Assembly: GCF_013166575.1 (NCBI RefSeq)
Contig: NZ_JABKKE010000004.1
Location: 62,001 to 126,000 of the forward strand
DNA length: 64,000 nucleotides
Direction: 5' to 3'
Origin: Xylanibacter rodentium
GTDB lineage: Bacteria; Bacteroidota; Bacteroidia; Bacteroidales; Bacteroidaceae
Of this stretch, positions 39,201 through 47,557 are shown one piece after another (position 1 is the first letter of the stretch; every line of letters begins with the position of its first letter). The translations under genes and the position numbers were made by a program. The notes below the pieces were generated by a model. That model was given only the letters and a program-made list of their open reading frames with translations, was not told the DNA's origin and did not search any database.

Positions 39201-39738
39201 CGTCCCAGCGGTTCACCACCACGCGCATATATTCGCCCAGCAGCCGTCGGCTCTGCCGCTGTTTCGTCCCGGTGGGGAACTGCCGGCGCAAATCCTCCGG
39301 CACCTCCACCTTATATATATAGGCCACAAAGAGGCACAGGTGCATGAAGTCGTGGCGGTGCCACTCCTCCATCTCGCCGTCGGTCATCTCGCCCTGCCGT
39401 CGCAACCGCGTGCGGGTGTCGTTTATCGCCTTCGCCAGCGCCGCGTCGGCGTGGCCCTCCTTCAGCAGATAGTCGGTCTTGGCAAACGCTCCCACGAGGT
39501 TGAGGCGCGTGAAAGCCGTGTGCAGGTCGATAACACGAGTGTATGTACGGCCCATCATCCGGTACACGGCGCGATGGTTTGGGGCGAATGCAAGTGCCCG
39601 CTCCAGCTCCTCAAAAAACTGTTCCTGCGACTCGGGCGTGTATGCTCCGCCGGCGCGGTTGCGGCCCGTATCGTCGGTATCGAATGTCTGTTCGATGCTG
39701 TAACCGAACTCGCTGACGTTGAATTTTCGTGGCTCCAT
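36241..39738 (-). CDS. Dna2-like RecB-type nuclease fused to SF1 helicase
   Basis: 1165 aa. The N-terminal half contains a RecB-family PD-(D/E)XK nuclease pattern: GRMDYIQ, IIEQKSGKG and HYVQILLYMLIF (about residues 390-440). The C-terminal half is an SF1 UPF1/Dna2-type helicase: IIGPPGTGKTSFG (Walker A), AIIDEASQILEP (motif II), GDHKQLPAVVQQ (III), SRQGRMHPDIS (IV), VGVIVPYRNQI, DTVERFQGSQR (V) and NVAMTRAEEHL (VI). I do not see the Fe-S cysteine cluster of eukaryotic Dna2. Functions could include replication-fork or repair processing, or defence. It converges on the exporter gene with 22 bp between stops and stands alone. A TATTTTTG element lies 26 bp upstream (39764-39771). Confidence 0.88.
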   Translation of the reverse strand: MEPRKFNVSEFGYSIEQTFDTDDTGRNRAGGAYTPESQEQFFEELERALAFAPNHRAVYRMMGRTYTRVIDLHTAFTRLNLVGAFAKTDYLLKEGHADAALAKAINDTRTRLRRQGEMTDGEMEEWHRHDFMHLCLFVAYIYKVEVPEDLRRQFPTGTKQRQSRRLLGEYMRVVVNRWDDEYIYADTADGDGREVQVCYTHGNTIYDYDRSYLRDLMYRGAQLNLLRPRADTDGTIYPELFVFEPDYLVDVSAVAHCFTHYAESPYVHLLRKLQPAACSQPILLGNFAGQMLDETIQDKAGTDRNYSESVRTFFNDNAMQLISAGVDKSFHTDAMQQKQNIDHAMRVQLPGAVKRYDAGNGVVEPSFFSEMLGLQGRMDYIQTDHGVIIEQKSGKGAFPYDNFIRPRHTEEHYVQILLYMLIFRYNFREVYEKNRRELFPFLLYSRYRESLLGVGFAPELVFRAMKLRNRIAWTEMMYTSEGGFRILENITAEKMNMKNVKGRLWEEWQKPQIDMLITPIHEADTLERDYFFRFMTFVANEHTLSKLGNKSKENSGFAAKWHDSLDDKLQAGNIYCRLTLISPTADTEGHVSIVTLRFDEPEANDMSNFRTGDIVILYPYDEGKEPDARKSMVFRCIIEDIGTDTLRLCLRHKQAGAKVFVRDKDRPWAVEHDFFESSMDSLYRGLHAFLRAPHSRRDLLMLRREPETDTRITLKGDYGQFNELALRVKQARDFFLIIGPPGTGKTSFGMLYTLKEELLEEASNVIVLSYTNRAVDEICSKLAADGIDFIRLGSRLNCAEAYRSHMLGTRVEGCGNIADVKEMIAAARVFVGTATALNGNMALLDMKQFSLAIIDEASQILEPHLIGLLSANHGTPSIRKFVMIGDHKQLPAVVQQSAEVSAVKEQSLRNILLTDCRLSLFERLLRRYHDRDDVRFMLSRQGRMHPDISHFPNREFYGGRLLPVPLPHQKGALPPTVDSSDGIVRLLRTRRIAFIATETPDDDNLDKVNTVEAEMIAATVVKIYEIEHEGFDADTTVGVIVPYRNQIATIRSCIARYSINALHDITIDTVERFQGSQRRYIIYGFTIRHYYQLRFLTDTTFEDVDGTVVDRKLNVAMTRAEEHLIMLGHAPLLAKSPVFSRLMDFMRKKNCFLEVGRKEYVAGKF

Positions 39739-39763
39739 TGTCTGATGTGTATTTATCCGTATG

Positions 39764-39771
39764 CAAAAATA
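39764..39771 (-). promoter_or_regulatory. -7 element of the nuclease-helicase gene
   Basis: The minus strand reads TATTTTTG, 26 bp before the start codon. No -33 box is recognised. Confidence 0.45.
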
Positions 39772-39782
39772 ACGATTTTAAA

Positions 39783-39840
39783 TGAAGAATCATCTTAAAT
39801 GAAGAGTGAAGAATGAAGAGTGAAGAATCTTTTTCAAATG
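39783..39840. repeat. GAAGAGTGAAGAAT low-complexity repeat
   Basis: A run of AAATGAAGAGTGAAGAATG-type units upstream of the helicase. The same words form the arms of the hairpin at 12043-12142 and appear inverted at 54421-54465. No coding potential. Confidence 0.6.
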
Positions 39841-39953
39841 AAGAATTTGCAGCCGCAGTTCCCAAAGTAGGGACGTACCGTGGTGAAATATGGTTTACCA
39901 TGTGCGGTCGGTTCTTCCCCTTTGGGGAGGTTAGGAGGGACTGATATATCTTT

Positions 39954-40296
39954 ACAAAACACTTCGTCGTTCTGCACAAAATCGCGTTTTGCCGCCTACG
40001 GCCCAAAATAGCGCATTTTTCGTTCAAAATAGGAGGCACTGATAATCAGTTACTTACGCGTAATGACGCGCAATAGCGCCATGTAAGAAAAGCAGAGAGG
40101 CCATCCCGAGGTTGCCGTAAGGGCCTCCCGGCTCTGCAACGAGGCCGCCGCGGGAAGACAACAACGCCGTAATGGGAGGGTCGGGAGGCCTTTACGGCAA
40201 GAAAACCATGTAAGAAATGCGTGTAAAGAAAGCAGAGAGGGCCTTACAGCTTTTCCAGAATGGAAATAAAAAAGTGCGGAAAATTAAGAAAATAAA
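39954..40296 (+). repeat. dispersed structured repeat, copy 2
   Basis: 343 bp, collinear with 55907-56248 along its length: ACAAAACACTT, AAAATCGCGTTTTG and a partly preserved complementary arm, CACTGATAATCAG, GTAAGAAAAGCAGAGAGGCC, CTGCAACGAGGCCGCCGCG, ACGCCGTAATGGGAG, TTACGGCAAGAA, AAGAAAGCAGAGAGGGCC, CTTTTCCAGAATGGAA and a terminal GTGCGGAAAATTAAGAAAA. Mismatches are scattered and no open frame is shared among copies, so it is not a decayed protein gene in any obvious way. It fills the gap between the helicase and the toxin-antitoxin pair. Confidence 0.8.
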
Positions 40297-40348
40297 TAAC
40301 AAAGTGTCCTCCCGGCCTCCCTCCAATGGGAGGGGATAGGATATTACA

Positions 40349-40660
40349 TTATATAATAGGTTTGACTATATCGAATTTCAGTCCGAGTGCGTCGATGATG
40401 CGCAGGAAGAGCCCTACGCCCGGCTCGATGACTCCGTTTTCAATCTTCGATATATACGATTTGTTCGTGCCAACCCTTTTTGCCAGTTCGCTCTGGGTGA
40501 CCTTTTCCTGCTTTCTCGCGTCAGATATTATCTGTCCCACACAGTACGCATAAGCCTCCTTGCGAAATTCCTCGCGTTCGGGCGTGCCCACTTTGCCGAA
40601 CTTTTCATCCATCCAATCGTCAACACTATAAAGGTTTTTGTCTATCTCTTTTAGTTCCAT
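40349..40660 (-). CDS. higA: HigA-type antitoxin, XRE family
   Basis: 103 aa. The helix-turn-helix reads VTQSELAKRVGTNKSYISKI, followed by ENGVIEPGVGLFLRIIDALG, typical of Xre-type antitoxins. It neutralises the toxin encoded just upstream and represses the pair. The genes overlap by 35 bp, with the toxin first, the order typical of higBA. A C-terminal FDIVKPII tail follows the HTH. Confidence 0.9.
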   Translation of the reverse strand: MELKEIDKNLYSVDDWMDEKFGKVGTPEREEFRKEAYAYCVGQIISDARKQEKVTQSELAKRVGTNKSYISKIENGVIEPGVGLFLRIIDALGLKFDIVKPII

Positions 40661-40979
40661 AATACTCTTCTTTTAGTTTCATTGCTTTGTTTATCTCACT
40701 CGCAGGTGTTTTCTGCGTCTTCTTTTGAAAGCCGTTGAACAGAATGATGATGTTGCCATTATCGAAAATGAAAAACACACGGTATATATTTCCGGCGCAT
40801 TCCACTCTTATCTCATACAGACCGTCGCGTATCGCTTTCACAAACTTGGTGCTTATGCGCTCTTTTGTTTTAAGCATGTCGAGCACGTATATCACCTTCT
40901 TTGCTTCCGCACTACCTAACGATTTTATAAAATCGGCAAAATAATGCTTGTATGCTATGATTTTCCGTTCTTCTTTCAT
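40626..40979 (-). CDS. higB: HigB/RelE-type toxin (Gp49-like)
   Basis: 117 aa. The segment DGLYEIRVECAGNIYRVFFIFDNGNIIILFNGFQKK is the conserved RelE/HigB (phage-derived Gp49) core; its ends are quoted as DGLYEIRV and LFNGFQKKTQKTP. Arg and Lys residues in IYRVFF and GFQKK fit the RNase toxin fold. It should cleave mRNA at the ribosome when freed from the antitoxin. The promoter -7 element ends only 5 bp before the start codon, so the mRNA may be leaderless. Confidence 0.9.
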   Translation of the reverse strand: MKEERKIIAYKHYFADFIKSLGSAEAKKVIYVLDMLKTKERISTKFVKAIRDGLYEIRVECAGNIYRVFFIFDNGNIIILFNGFQKKTQKTPASEINKAMKLKEEYYGTKRDRQKPL

Positions 40980-40983
40980 TCTG

Positions 40984-41014
40984 CAAAGATACTAAAAGTT
41001 TCTTTATATAGCAA
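40984..41014 (-). promoter_or_regulatory. promoter of higBA with almost no leader
   Basis: The minus strand has TATCTTTG (40984-40991) and TTG (41012-41014) 20 bp further up. The toxin ATG starts at 40979, so transcription should begin at or within a few bases of the start codon. Confidence 0.7.
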
Positions 41015-41215
41015 CAATTGTGAAGATATTTTTCTGTTGTACCGTATCGTGTTCATCATGTCTTTCTGTCACCGCCCGTGCTTCATGATGCTTGACAATG
41101 GCTGATGTTTATGCACAAAACGTCATTGATAGTGCAATATTTGATTCAGTTTGTAATTTTTGAGCCTGTTTTTCTTATGATTTCAAAATATTACCGCAAG
41201 TTAGTTGGAAAAATA

Positions 41216-41246
41216 TTGGCTGTTACGGAAAAACCGATTAACTTTG
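41216..41246 (+). promoter_or_regulatory. promoter of the ilv operon
   Basis: TTG (41216-41218) and TAACTTTG (41239-41246) are 20 bp apart. Transcription would start near 41253, giving a leader of about 42 nt before ilvD. This excludes the longer reading frame starting at 41205. The remaining 41015-41215 shows nothing recognisable. Confidence 0.75.
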
Positions 41247-41294
41247 CATAAAATTCGTAACATACCTAATCACGAAAATAATTATAGACAATAT

Positions 41295-43097
41295 ATGAAG
41301 CATAAGTTAAGAAGTGCCGTATGTACCGAAGGACGGCGGATGGCCGGAGCCCGCGCATTGTGGGTGGCTACAGGTATGAAACGAGAGCAGTTTGGCAAAC
41401 CTGTCATTGCGGTGGTCAATTCGTTCACCCAATTTGTTCCCGGTCACACGCATCTGCACGAGATAGGACAGATTGTCAAGCAGGAGATAGAGTCTATGGG
41501 GTGCTATGCGGCCGAATTCAATACGATAGCTATTGACGACGGTATTGCCATGGGACACGACGGTATGCTCTACTCGCTGCCTTCGCGCGATATCATTGCT
41601 GATTCGGTAGAGTATATGGTCAATGCCCACAAGGCTGACGCCATGATTTGCATATCCAATTGCGACAAGGTTACGCCGGGTATGCTTATGGCCTCGATGC
41701 GGCTCAACATACCGACGGTGTTCTGCTCGGGAGGCCCGATGGAGGCCGGCCGCTGGCGCGGCGAGAATGCCGACCTGATAACGGCAATGGTAAAAGGGGC
41801 CGACCCGTCGGTGAGCGATGAGGATATGGCCGAGATAGAGGGCTGTGCCTGTCCCGGCTGCGGCAGTTGCTCGGGCATGTTTACGGCCAATTCTATGAAC
41901 TCCCTCACCGAGGCCATCGGACTGTCGTTGCCCGGCAACGGAACTGTTCTTGCCACACACAAGAATCGCGTGGAGCTGTTCAAGGCCGCCGCGCGGCAAG
42001 TGGTGAAGAATGCGCTTGCTTATTACGAGGACGGCGATGAGAGTGTCTTGCCGCGCTCGATAGCCACCCGCAACGCGTTCCTCAACGCAATGACTCTCGA
42101 CATAGCCATGGGCGGAAGCACCAACACTGTGCTCCATCTGCTGGCCGTGGCGCAGGAGGCGGGTGTTGAATTTACGATGAAGGACATCGACAGTCTGAGC
42201 CGCCGTGTGCCGTGCCTGTGCAAGTTGGCTCCCAATACTCAGAAGTACAGCGTGCAGGAGTGCGGACGGGCGGGCGGAATACTCGGTATAATGAACGAAC
42301 TCGCCAAGGGCGGACTTCTCGACGGAGCCACATGCCGTGTGGACGGACTGACACTGGCCGAGGCCATGGAGAAATATGACATCACTGGCAGTACGGTGGA
42401 TGTCGAGGCAGACAGGATATATCGGAGTGCTCCCGGAGGACGCTTCTCTACGAAGATGGGTAGCCAGGACACACAGTGGGACACGCTCGACACTGACCGC
42501 GCCAGTGGTTGTATCCGCGACCTTGACCATGCTTATACTAAAGACGGCGGGCTGGCTGTGCTCTTCGGCAACATCGCACAGGACGGATGTGTGGTGAAGA
42601 CGGCCGGCGTGGACGAAAGTATATGGCGGTTCAGCGGTCCGGCAAAGGTGTTTGACTCGCAGGAAGCGGCTTGTGACGGTATTCTCGGTGGAAAAGTGAA
42701 GAGCGGTGACTGTGTGGTAATCATTTATGAGGGTCCGAAGGGCGGGCCGGGTATGCAGGAGATGCTCTATCCCACTTCTTATATAAAGAGCATGCACCTT
42801 GGCAAGGAATGTGCCTTGATTACCGACGGACGTTTCTCCGGTGGTACGAGCGGGCTGAGTATAGGCCACGTGTCTCCCGAAGCTGCTGCCGGTGGAAACA
42901 TCGGAAAGATAAAGGATGGCGACATTATCGAGATAGACATTCCCAACCGCTTGATTAACGTGCGTCTCACCGACGAAGAACTGGCCGCACGTCCGCAGCA
43001 ACCGCTCACCCGTGACCGTGTGGTTTCGAAAGCGCTGAGGGCATATGCCCGAAGCGTAAGCTCGGCCGACAGGGGTGGGGTGAGAGTGATTGAGTGA
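41295..43097 (+). CDS. ilvD: dihydroxy-acid dehydratase
   Basis: 600 aa from ATG 41295 ([20 protein letters not shown]). Iron-sulfur and active-site motifs are [10 protein letters not shown] and [19 protein letters not shown]; the later segment [20 protein letters not shown] is also conserved. The enzyme dehydrates dihydroxy-isovalerate and dihydroxy-methylvalerate to the 2-keto acids of valine and isoleucine. It is the first gene of ilvD-B-N-thioesterase-C and is separated from ilvB by a 53-bp-arm inverted repeat. Confidence 0.97.
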   Translation: MKHKLRSAVCTEGRRMAGARALWVATGMKREQFGKPVIAVVNSFTQFVPGHTHLHEIGQIVKQEIESMGCYAAEFNTIAIDDGIAMGHDGMLYSLPSRDIIADSVEYMVNAHKADAMICISNCDKVTPGMLMASMRLNIPTVFCSGGPMEAGRWRGENADLITAMVKGADPSVSDEDMAEIEGCACPGCGSCSGMFTANSMNSLTEAIGLSLPGNGTVLATHKNRVELFKAAARQVVKNALAYYEDGDESVLPRSIATRNAFLNAMTLDIAMGGSTNTVLHLLAVAQEAGVEFTMKDIDSLSRRVPCLCKLAPNTQKYSVQECGRAGGILGIMNELAKGGLLDGATCRVDGLTLAEAMEKYDITGSTVDVEADRIYRSAPGGRFSTKMGSQDTQWDTLDTDRASGCIRDLDHAYTKDGGLAVLFGNIAQDGCVVKTAGVDESIWRFSGPAKVFDSQEAACDGILGGKVKSGDCVVIIYEGPKGGPGMQEMLYPTSYIKSMHLGKECALITDGRFSGGTSGLSIGHVSPEAAAGGNIGKIKDGDIIEIDIPNRLINVRLTDEELAARPQQPLTRDRVVSKALRAYARSVSSADRGGVRVIE

Positions 43098-43130
43098 GAA
43101 GAAAGTTAGGAGTTTTTTTAGGAGTTAAAT

Positions 43131-43288
43131 GAGTTAACGGGAGTTATCGTTTCGCTGCGCTCCACTCAGGAGTTAAAGACAATGGCTTGGGTGGTGTGCT
43201 GCAGACGTTTCGCTTCGGTAGACAGACATAGGACTATTGTCTTTAACTCCTGAGTGGAGCGCAGCGAAACGATAACTCCCGTTAACTC
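43131..43288. repeat. 53-bp perfect inverted repeat between ilvD and ilvB
   Basis: Positions 43131-43183 and 43236-43288 are exact reverse complements over 53 bp, with a 52-nt loop. Each arm contains GAGTTAACGGGAGTTATCG, TTTCGCTGCGCTCCACT and CAGGAGTTAAAGACAAT, related to the single-arm copy at 9938-9999. Transcribed through the operon it would form a very stable RNA hairpin 42 nt before the ilvB ATG. It could stabilise, process or attenuate the message, or be a mobile palindromic element. Confidence 0.85.
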
Positions 43289-43329
43289 CAAATAACTCCT
43301 TGAAAGAACCAAAAAAGAAACAGAAATAT

Positions 43330-45033
43330 ATGATTACAGGAGCAGAAGCACTTATGCTTGCCCTCAGGAACGAGGGTGTGAATACCATCTTCGGTTACCC
43401 CGGCGGTTCGATAATGCCTGTGTTTGACGCGCTTTACGACTATACGAGGGGCGATAAGAAGACGTTCGATCACATACTGATGCGCCACGAGCAGGCTGCC
43501 ACGCACGCAGCCGAGGGCTATGCACGTGTGAGCGGTGAGGTAGGGGTATGCATAGTAACGAGCGGTCCGGGCGCCACCAATACGCTTACGGGTGTGGCCG
43601 ATGCCATGCTTGATTCTACACCCATTGTCGTGATAGCCGGACAGGTGGGAACGGCGGCACTCGGCACCGATGCCTTTCAGGAGGTCGACCTCGTGGGAGT
43701 GGCGCAGCCTATATCGAAATGGAGCTATCAGATTCGCCGTGCGGAAGATATTGCATGGGCGGTGAGCAAGGCTTTCTATATAGCCCGCACGGGCCGGCCT
43801 GGTCCGGTGGTACTCGACTTCCCGAAGAACGCTCAGATAACCACTACGGAATGGAAGCCTGAGCATGTTGATTTTGTACGCAGCTATGTGCCTTATCCCC
43901 AACCGTCCGCCACTGCCATAGCCGCTGCAGCAGATCTGATAAACAATGCGGAACGCCCTTTGGCTCTTGTTGGACAGGGAGTGGAATTGGGCGGAGCGCA
44001 CAACGAGCTGGTGGAGTTTTTGGAAAAGGCAGACATACCCGCAGCCCGTACGCTGCTCGGTTTGTCGGCTTTACCGACAGACCATCCGCTCAATATGGGT
44101 ATGTTGGGCATGCACGGCAATTTGGCACCCAACATCAAGGAACAGGAGTGTGATGTGCTCATCGCCATCGGAATGCGTTTCAGTGACCGTGTTACGGGAC
44201 TCACATCAACATATGCCCGGCAGGCCAAGGTCATACACCTCGACATCGACCATTCTGAAATAGACAAGTGCATAAAGACCGATGTGGCTGTGATTGGCGA
44301 CTGTAAGGTGACACTGCCGGCCATAACCCGTCTGCTCAGAAAGAATGACCATCATGAGTGGACTGACAGTTTCAAGCCGCTTTATGAGCAGGAGCGTGAG
44401 GCTGTTATAGAACCGGCCATACATCCTGCCGGTGGTCCGCTGCTGATGGGTGAGGTTGTCAATGCCGTGGCTGAGGCAACCGGAGGCGAGGCCGTGTTGG
44501 TGACCGATGTGGGACAGAACCAGATGTTCTCAAGTCGTTACTTCAAGTATAACCGCAAGCGCTCCATCGTTACGAGCGGAGGCCTGGGCACTATGGGATT
44601 CGGCATTCCCGCAGCCATCGGTGCAACATTCGGTGCCCCGGGACGCACGGTGTGTATGTTCTCGGGTGACGGAGGCTTCCAGATGAGCATTCAGGAGTTA
44701 GGTACCATCATGGAACAGCAGGCACCCGTCAAGATGATTCTGATGAACAACAACTATCTTGGCAACGTGCGTCAGTGGCAGGACATGTTTTTCGGACACA
44801 GGCAGTCGTTCACACGTATGATGAATCCGGACTATAGTCATGTAGCGGCGGCCTACCGTATCCCCTATGCTGTAGTTACGGACCGGTCTGACCTTGCCGG
44901 GGCTGTCGGAAAGATGTTGGCCACCGGTGGGCCTTATATCCTCGAATGCGCCATAAAGGAGGACGACAACGTGCTGCCTATGACACCTCCGGGCAAGAGC
45001 ATTGACGAGATGATGCTGGCGATAGACATTTAG
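43330..45033 (+). CDS. ilvB: acetolactate synthase large subunit
   Basis: 567 aa from ATG 43330; the frame can be extended to a TTG at 43300, but the family normally starts close to ITGAEALM. The catalytic Glu lies in MRHEQAATHAAEGYAR, the FAD region around MLGMHGNLAPN, and the thiamine-diphosphate motif is GDGGFQMSIQELGTI ending in NNNYLGNVRQWQ. It condenses pyruvate with pyruvate or 2-ketobutyrate. The small subunit gene follows 26 bp later. Confidence 0.96.
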   Translation: MITGAEALMLALRNEGVNTIFGYPGGSIMPVFDALYDYTRGDKKTFDHILMRHEQAATHAAEGYARVSGEVGVCIVTSGPGATNTLTGVADAMLDSTPIVVIAGQVGTAALGTDAFQEVDLVGVAQPISKWSYQIRRAEDIAWAVSKAFYIARTGRPGPVVLDFPKNAQITTTEWKPEHVDFVRSYVPYPQPSATAIAAAADLINNAERPLALVGQGVELGGAHNELVEFLEKADIPAARTLLGLSALPTDHPLNMGMLGMHGNLAPNIKEQECDVLIAIGMRFSDRVTGLTSTYARQAKVIHLDIDHSEIDKCIKTDVAVIGDCKVTLPAITRLLRKNDHHEWTDSFKPLYEQEREAVIEPAIHPAGGPLLMGEVVNAVAEATGGEAVLVTDVGQNQMFSSRYFKYNRKRSIVTSGGLGTMGFGIPAAIGATFGAPGRTVCMFSGDGGFQMSIQELGTIMEQQAPVKMILMNNNYLGNVRQWQDMFFGHRQSFTRMMNPDYSHVAAAYRIPYAVVTDRSDLAGAVGKMLATGGPYILECAIKEDDNVLPMTPPGKSIDEMMLAIDI

Positions 45034-45059
45034 AAAGAAAAGCAAGAGGACAATAAAGA

Positions 45060-45602
45060 ATGGAAGATAAGAAACTATATACATTGTTGGTTTATTCAGA
45101 GAACCTTGCCGGTATTCTCAACCAGATTACTGCCGTGTTTACACGTCGTCAGGTAAATATAGAGAGTCTGAATGTATCGGCATCGAGTATTGTGGGGATT
45201 CACAAGTATACCATAACGGCATGGAGCGACGAAGACCAGATAACGAAGATAACGAGGCAGATAGAGAAGAAGATAGATGTGGTGAAAGCTCTGTTCTATA
45301 CCGATGACGAACTGTTCATCCGAGAGACTGGACTGTACAAGCTCGCCACTGACGTGGTGCTGGGAAATCCGGAAATATCGCGCACAATACGACGTCATGA
45401 GGCTACAATTACCGAGGTGAATCCCACATATGTGATTGTGATGAAAAACGGACGCACGGAAGAAATCCTGAGTCTGTACAGGGTGCTCGATGACTTCGGC
45501 TGTGTCCTGCAGTACACGCGCTCGGGGCGTATAGCCGTGACTCGGAGCACGCAGGAGGAAGTTACCGACTATTTGGAAAAGAGGAAATCAGGTAAAGTGT
45601 AA
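45060..45602 (+). CDS. ilvN: acetolactate synthase small (regulatory) subunit
   Basis: 180 aa. The N-terminal ACT domain is visible as YTLLVYSENLAGILNQITAV with RRQVNIESLNVSAS; it binds valine for feedback inhibition and activates the large subunit. The C-terminal ACT-like domain follows (TEVNPTYVIVMKNGRTEEIL). It starts 26 bp after ilvB and ends 12 bp before the thioesterase gene, so it is translated from the same message. Confidence 0.93.
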   Translation: MEDKKLYTLLVYSENLAGILNQITAVFTRRQVNIESLNVSASSIVGIHKYTITAWSDEDQITKITRQIEKKIDVVKALFYTDDELFIRETGLYKLATDVVLGNPEISRTIRRHEATITEVNPTYVIVMKNGRTEEILSLYRVLDDFGCVLQYTRSGRIAVTRSTQEEVTDYLEKRKSGKV

Positions 45603-45614
45603 ACCGCATTTATT

Positions 45615-46376
45615 ATGGATAAGACAGGAAAATATCTCTTTATGGCAGAGCCGTTCCACTGTGATTTCTCGCACAGGCTATTTATGGGGCACCTCGGCAA
45701 CCACATGCTCAATGCGGCCGACTTTCACTCAACCGACCGCGGTTTCGGAATGAACTATCTCAATCCGATACACAAGACATGGGTATTGTCCCGGCTGGCT
45801 ATAGAGATGGAGGAGATGCCGGAGCAGTATTCCAAGTTTTATGTGGAGACATGGGTGGAGAGCGCTATGAGATATTTCACAAACCGTAATTTCAGTGTGG
45901 TTGGTGAAGACGGCCGTGTGTTCGGATATGGTCGCAGTGTATGGGCCATGATTGACACCGACACGAGACAGCCGCAGGATATATTCGCCATACGTGATGG
46001 TTCCATCCGCGAATGGATAGAGACGGAGCGTGAATGCCCCATAGAGAAGAGCTCGCGTGTGAAGATGGGTGGCGGCGCTGAACTTGTGCGTACCATAGAT
46101 ACATATTATAACGATGTGGATGTGAATGGACACATCAATTCGGTTAAGTATATAGAGCATGTGCTCGACCTCTTTTCTGTCGACTTCTACCGGATATACC
46201 GGCTGCACCGTTTCGATATAGCCTATGTGGCCGAGAGTCATGCCGGTGACAGGCTGAATTTCTACAGCGAAAAAACGGCTGACGATGAGTGCTGCGTGCG
46301 CATAACAAAGTGTGAGGATACCGGCTCAAAAGAAACCGAAGTGTGCAGATGTAAGATTGAATTTGTAGAAAAATGA
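45615..46376 (+). CDS. acyl-ACP thioesterase within the ilv operon
   Basis: 253 aa with two hot-dog-fold halves. The second half contains NDVDVNGHINSVKYIEHVLD, matching the DxNxHVNN active-site motif of plant-type FatA/FatB acyl-ACP thioesterases. The N-terminal part includes LGNHMLNAADFHSTDRGFGM and WVLSRLAIEMEEMP. It releases free fatty acids from acyl carrier protein in the cytoplasm. Its placement between ilvN and ilvC, 12 bp after ilvN, links it to branched-chain metabolism; a preference for branched acyl chains is inference only. Confidence 0.9.
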   Translation: MDKTGKYLFMAEPFHCDFSHRLFMGHLGNHMLNAADFHSTDRGFGMNYLNPIHKTWVLSRLAIEMEEMPEQYSKFYVETWVESAMRYFTNRNFSVVGEDGRVFGYGRSVWAMIDTDTRQPQDIFAIRDGSIREWIETERECPIEKSSRVKMGGGAELVRTIDTYYNDVDVNGHINSVKYIEHVLDLFSVDFYRIYRLHRFDIAYVAESHAGDRLNFYSEKTADDECCVRITKCEDTGSKETEVCRCKIEFVEK

Positions 46377-46383
46377 AAGTAAA

Positions 46384-46415
46384 TTTGGTGTTTTCGTTTT
46401 AATTTTATACTTTTG
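46384..46415 (+). promoter_or_regulatory. internal promoter before ilvC
   Basis: TTTG (46384-46387) and TACTTTTG (46408-46415) are 20 bp apart in the 116 bp gap before ilvC. This implies that ilvC has its own transcript in addition to any read-through from ilvD. Confidence 0.75.
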
Positions 46416-46492
46416 CAGCTCATTTTAGTGACAAGATTAATAATAACCCGCGGCGAACAGTTGACGTAGCCGCTGTAAAAAACAGATATAAT

Positions 46493-47542
46493 ATGGCAGA
46501 AATGAATTTCGGTGGCGTAATAGAAACAGTTGTCACCAACAAAGAATTTTCATTGGAGAAAGCTCGTGAAGTGTTGAAAAATGAAACCATCGCTGTAATC
46601 GGATATGGTATCCAGGGTCCGGGACAGGCCTGCAACCTGCGTGACAATGGATTCAACGTCATTGTAGGGCAGCGACAGGGCAAGACATACGACAAGGCTG
46701 TGGCCGACGGATGGGTGCCGGGCAAGACACTGTTCTCTATTGAGGAGGCTGCCGAGAAAGGTACGATAATCTGTATGCTGCTCTCGGATGCAGGCCAGAT
46801 TCAGGCATGGCCATCCATCAAGCCTTATCTTACACCTGGCAAGACTCTATACTATTCACATGGTTTTGCAATCAACTGGAGTGACCGTACAGGCGTTATA
46901 CCTCCGTCGGATATAGATGTTATTCTCGTTGCTCCCAAAGGTTCGGGCACATCGCTCCGCACAATGTTCCTTGAGGGTCGCGGACTTAACTGTTCATATG
47001 CCGTTTATCAGGATGCGTCGGGCAAGGCTGAGGAGAAGACTATTGCTTTCGGTATAGGTATCGGTGCGGGCTATCTTTTCAAGACTACATTCCAGCGTGA
47101 GGCAACGAGTGACCTCACAGGCGAGCGCGGTTCGCTGATGGGTGCTATCGAGGGATTGCTCGAAGCTCAGTATGAGGTGCTTCGCGAAAACGGCCACTCG
47201 CCGTCGGAGGCTTTCAACGAGACTGTTGAGGAACTTACACAGAGTCTGATGCCGCTTTTCGCGCAGAAAGGTATGGACTGGATGTATGCCAACTGCTCTA
47301 CCACGGCACAGCGTGGCGCGCTCGACTGGGCTCCCCGTTTCCGCGACGCCATCAAGCCTGTCATGCAGTGGCTATATTACTCCGTGAAGACCGGAAACGA
47401 GGCGCAGATTTCCATCGACAGCAATTCAAAGGCCGATTATCGCGAAGGGCTCAACAAGGAACTCGAGGCCATGCGTAACATGGAAATGTGGCGTGCTGCA
47501 GAGACCGTGCGCCAGCTCCGTCCGGAGAACAGCGCTGATTAA
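46493..47542 (+). CDS. ilvC: ketol-acid reductoisomerase, class I
   Basis: 349 aa. The NADPH-binding loop is IAVIGYGIQGPGQACNLRD with GQRQGKTYD following; the catalytic domain contains DLTGERGSLMGAIEGLLEAQ and FNETVEELTQSLMPLF with the metal-binding Asp and Glu residues. It performs the isomeroreduction of acetolactate and acetohydroxybutyrate. It ends the ilv cluster and is followed by a large palindrome. Its length is typical for class I enzymes. Confidence 0.96.
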   Translation: MAEMNFGGVIETVVTNKEFSLEKAREVLKNETIAVIGYGIQGPGQACNLRDNGFNVIVGQRQGKTYDKAVADGWVPGKTLFSIEEAAEKGTIICMLLSDAGQIQAWPSIKPYLTPGKTLYYSHGFAINWSDRTGVIPPSDIDVILVAPKGSGTSLRTMFLEGRGLNCSYAVYQDASGKAEEKTIAFGIGIGAGYLFKTTFQREATSDLTGERGSLMGAIEGLLEAQYEVLRENGHSPSEAFNETVEELTQSLMPLFAQKGMDWMYANCSTTAQRGALDWAPRFRDAIKPVMQWLYYSVKTGNEAQISIDSNSKADYREGLNKELEAMRNMEMWRAAETVRQLRPENSAD

Positions 47543-47557
47543 GTATAGTGTTTATTT

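Noticed and set aside
41307..43001. 564-codon open frame antisense to ilvD
   Set aside because: ilvD on the plus strand is full length with all motifs; the antisense frame shows no recognisable domain.
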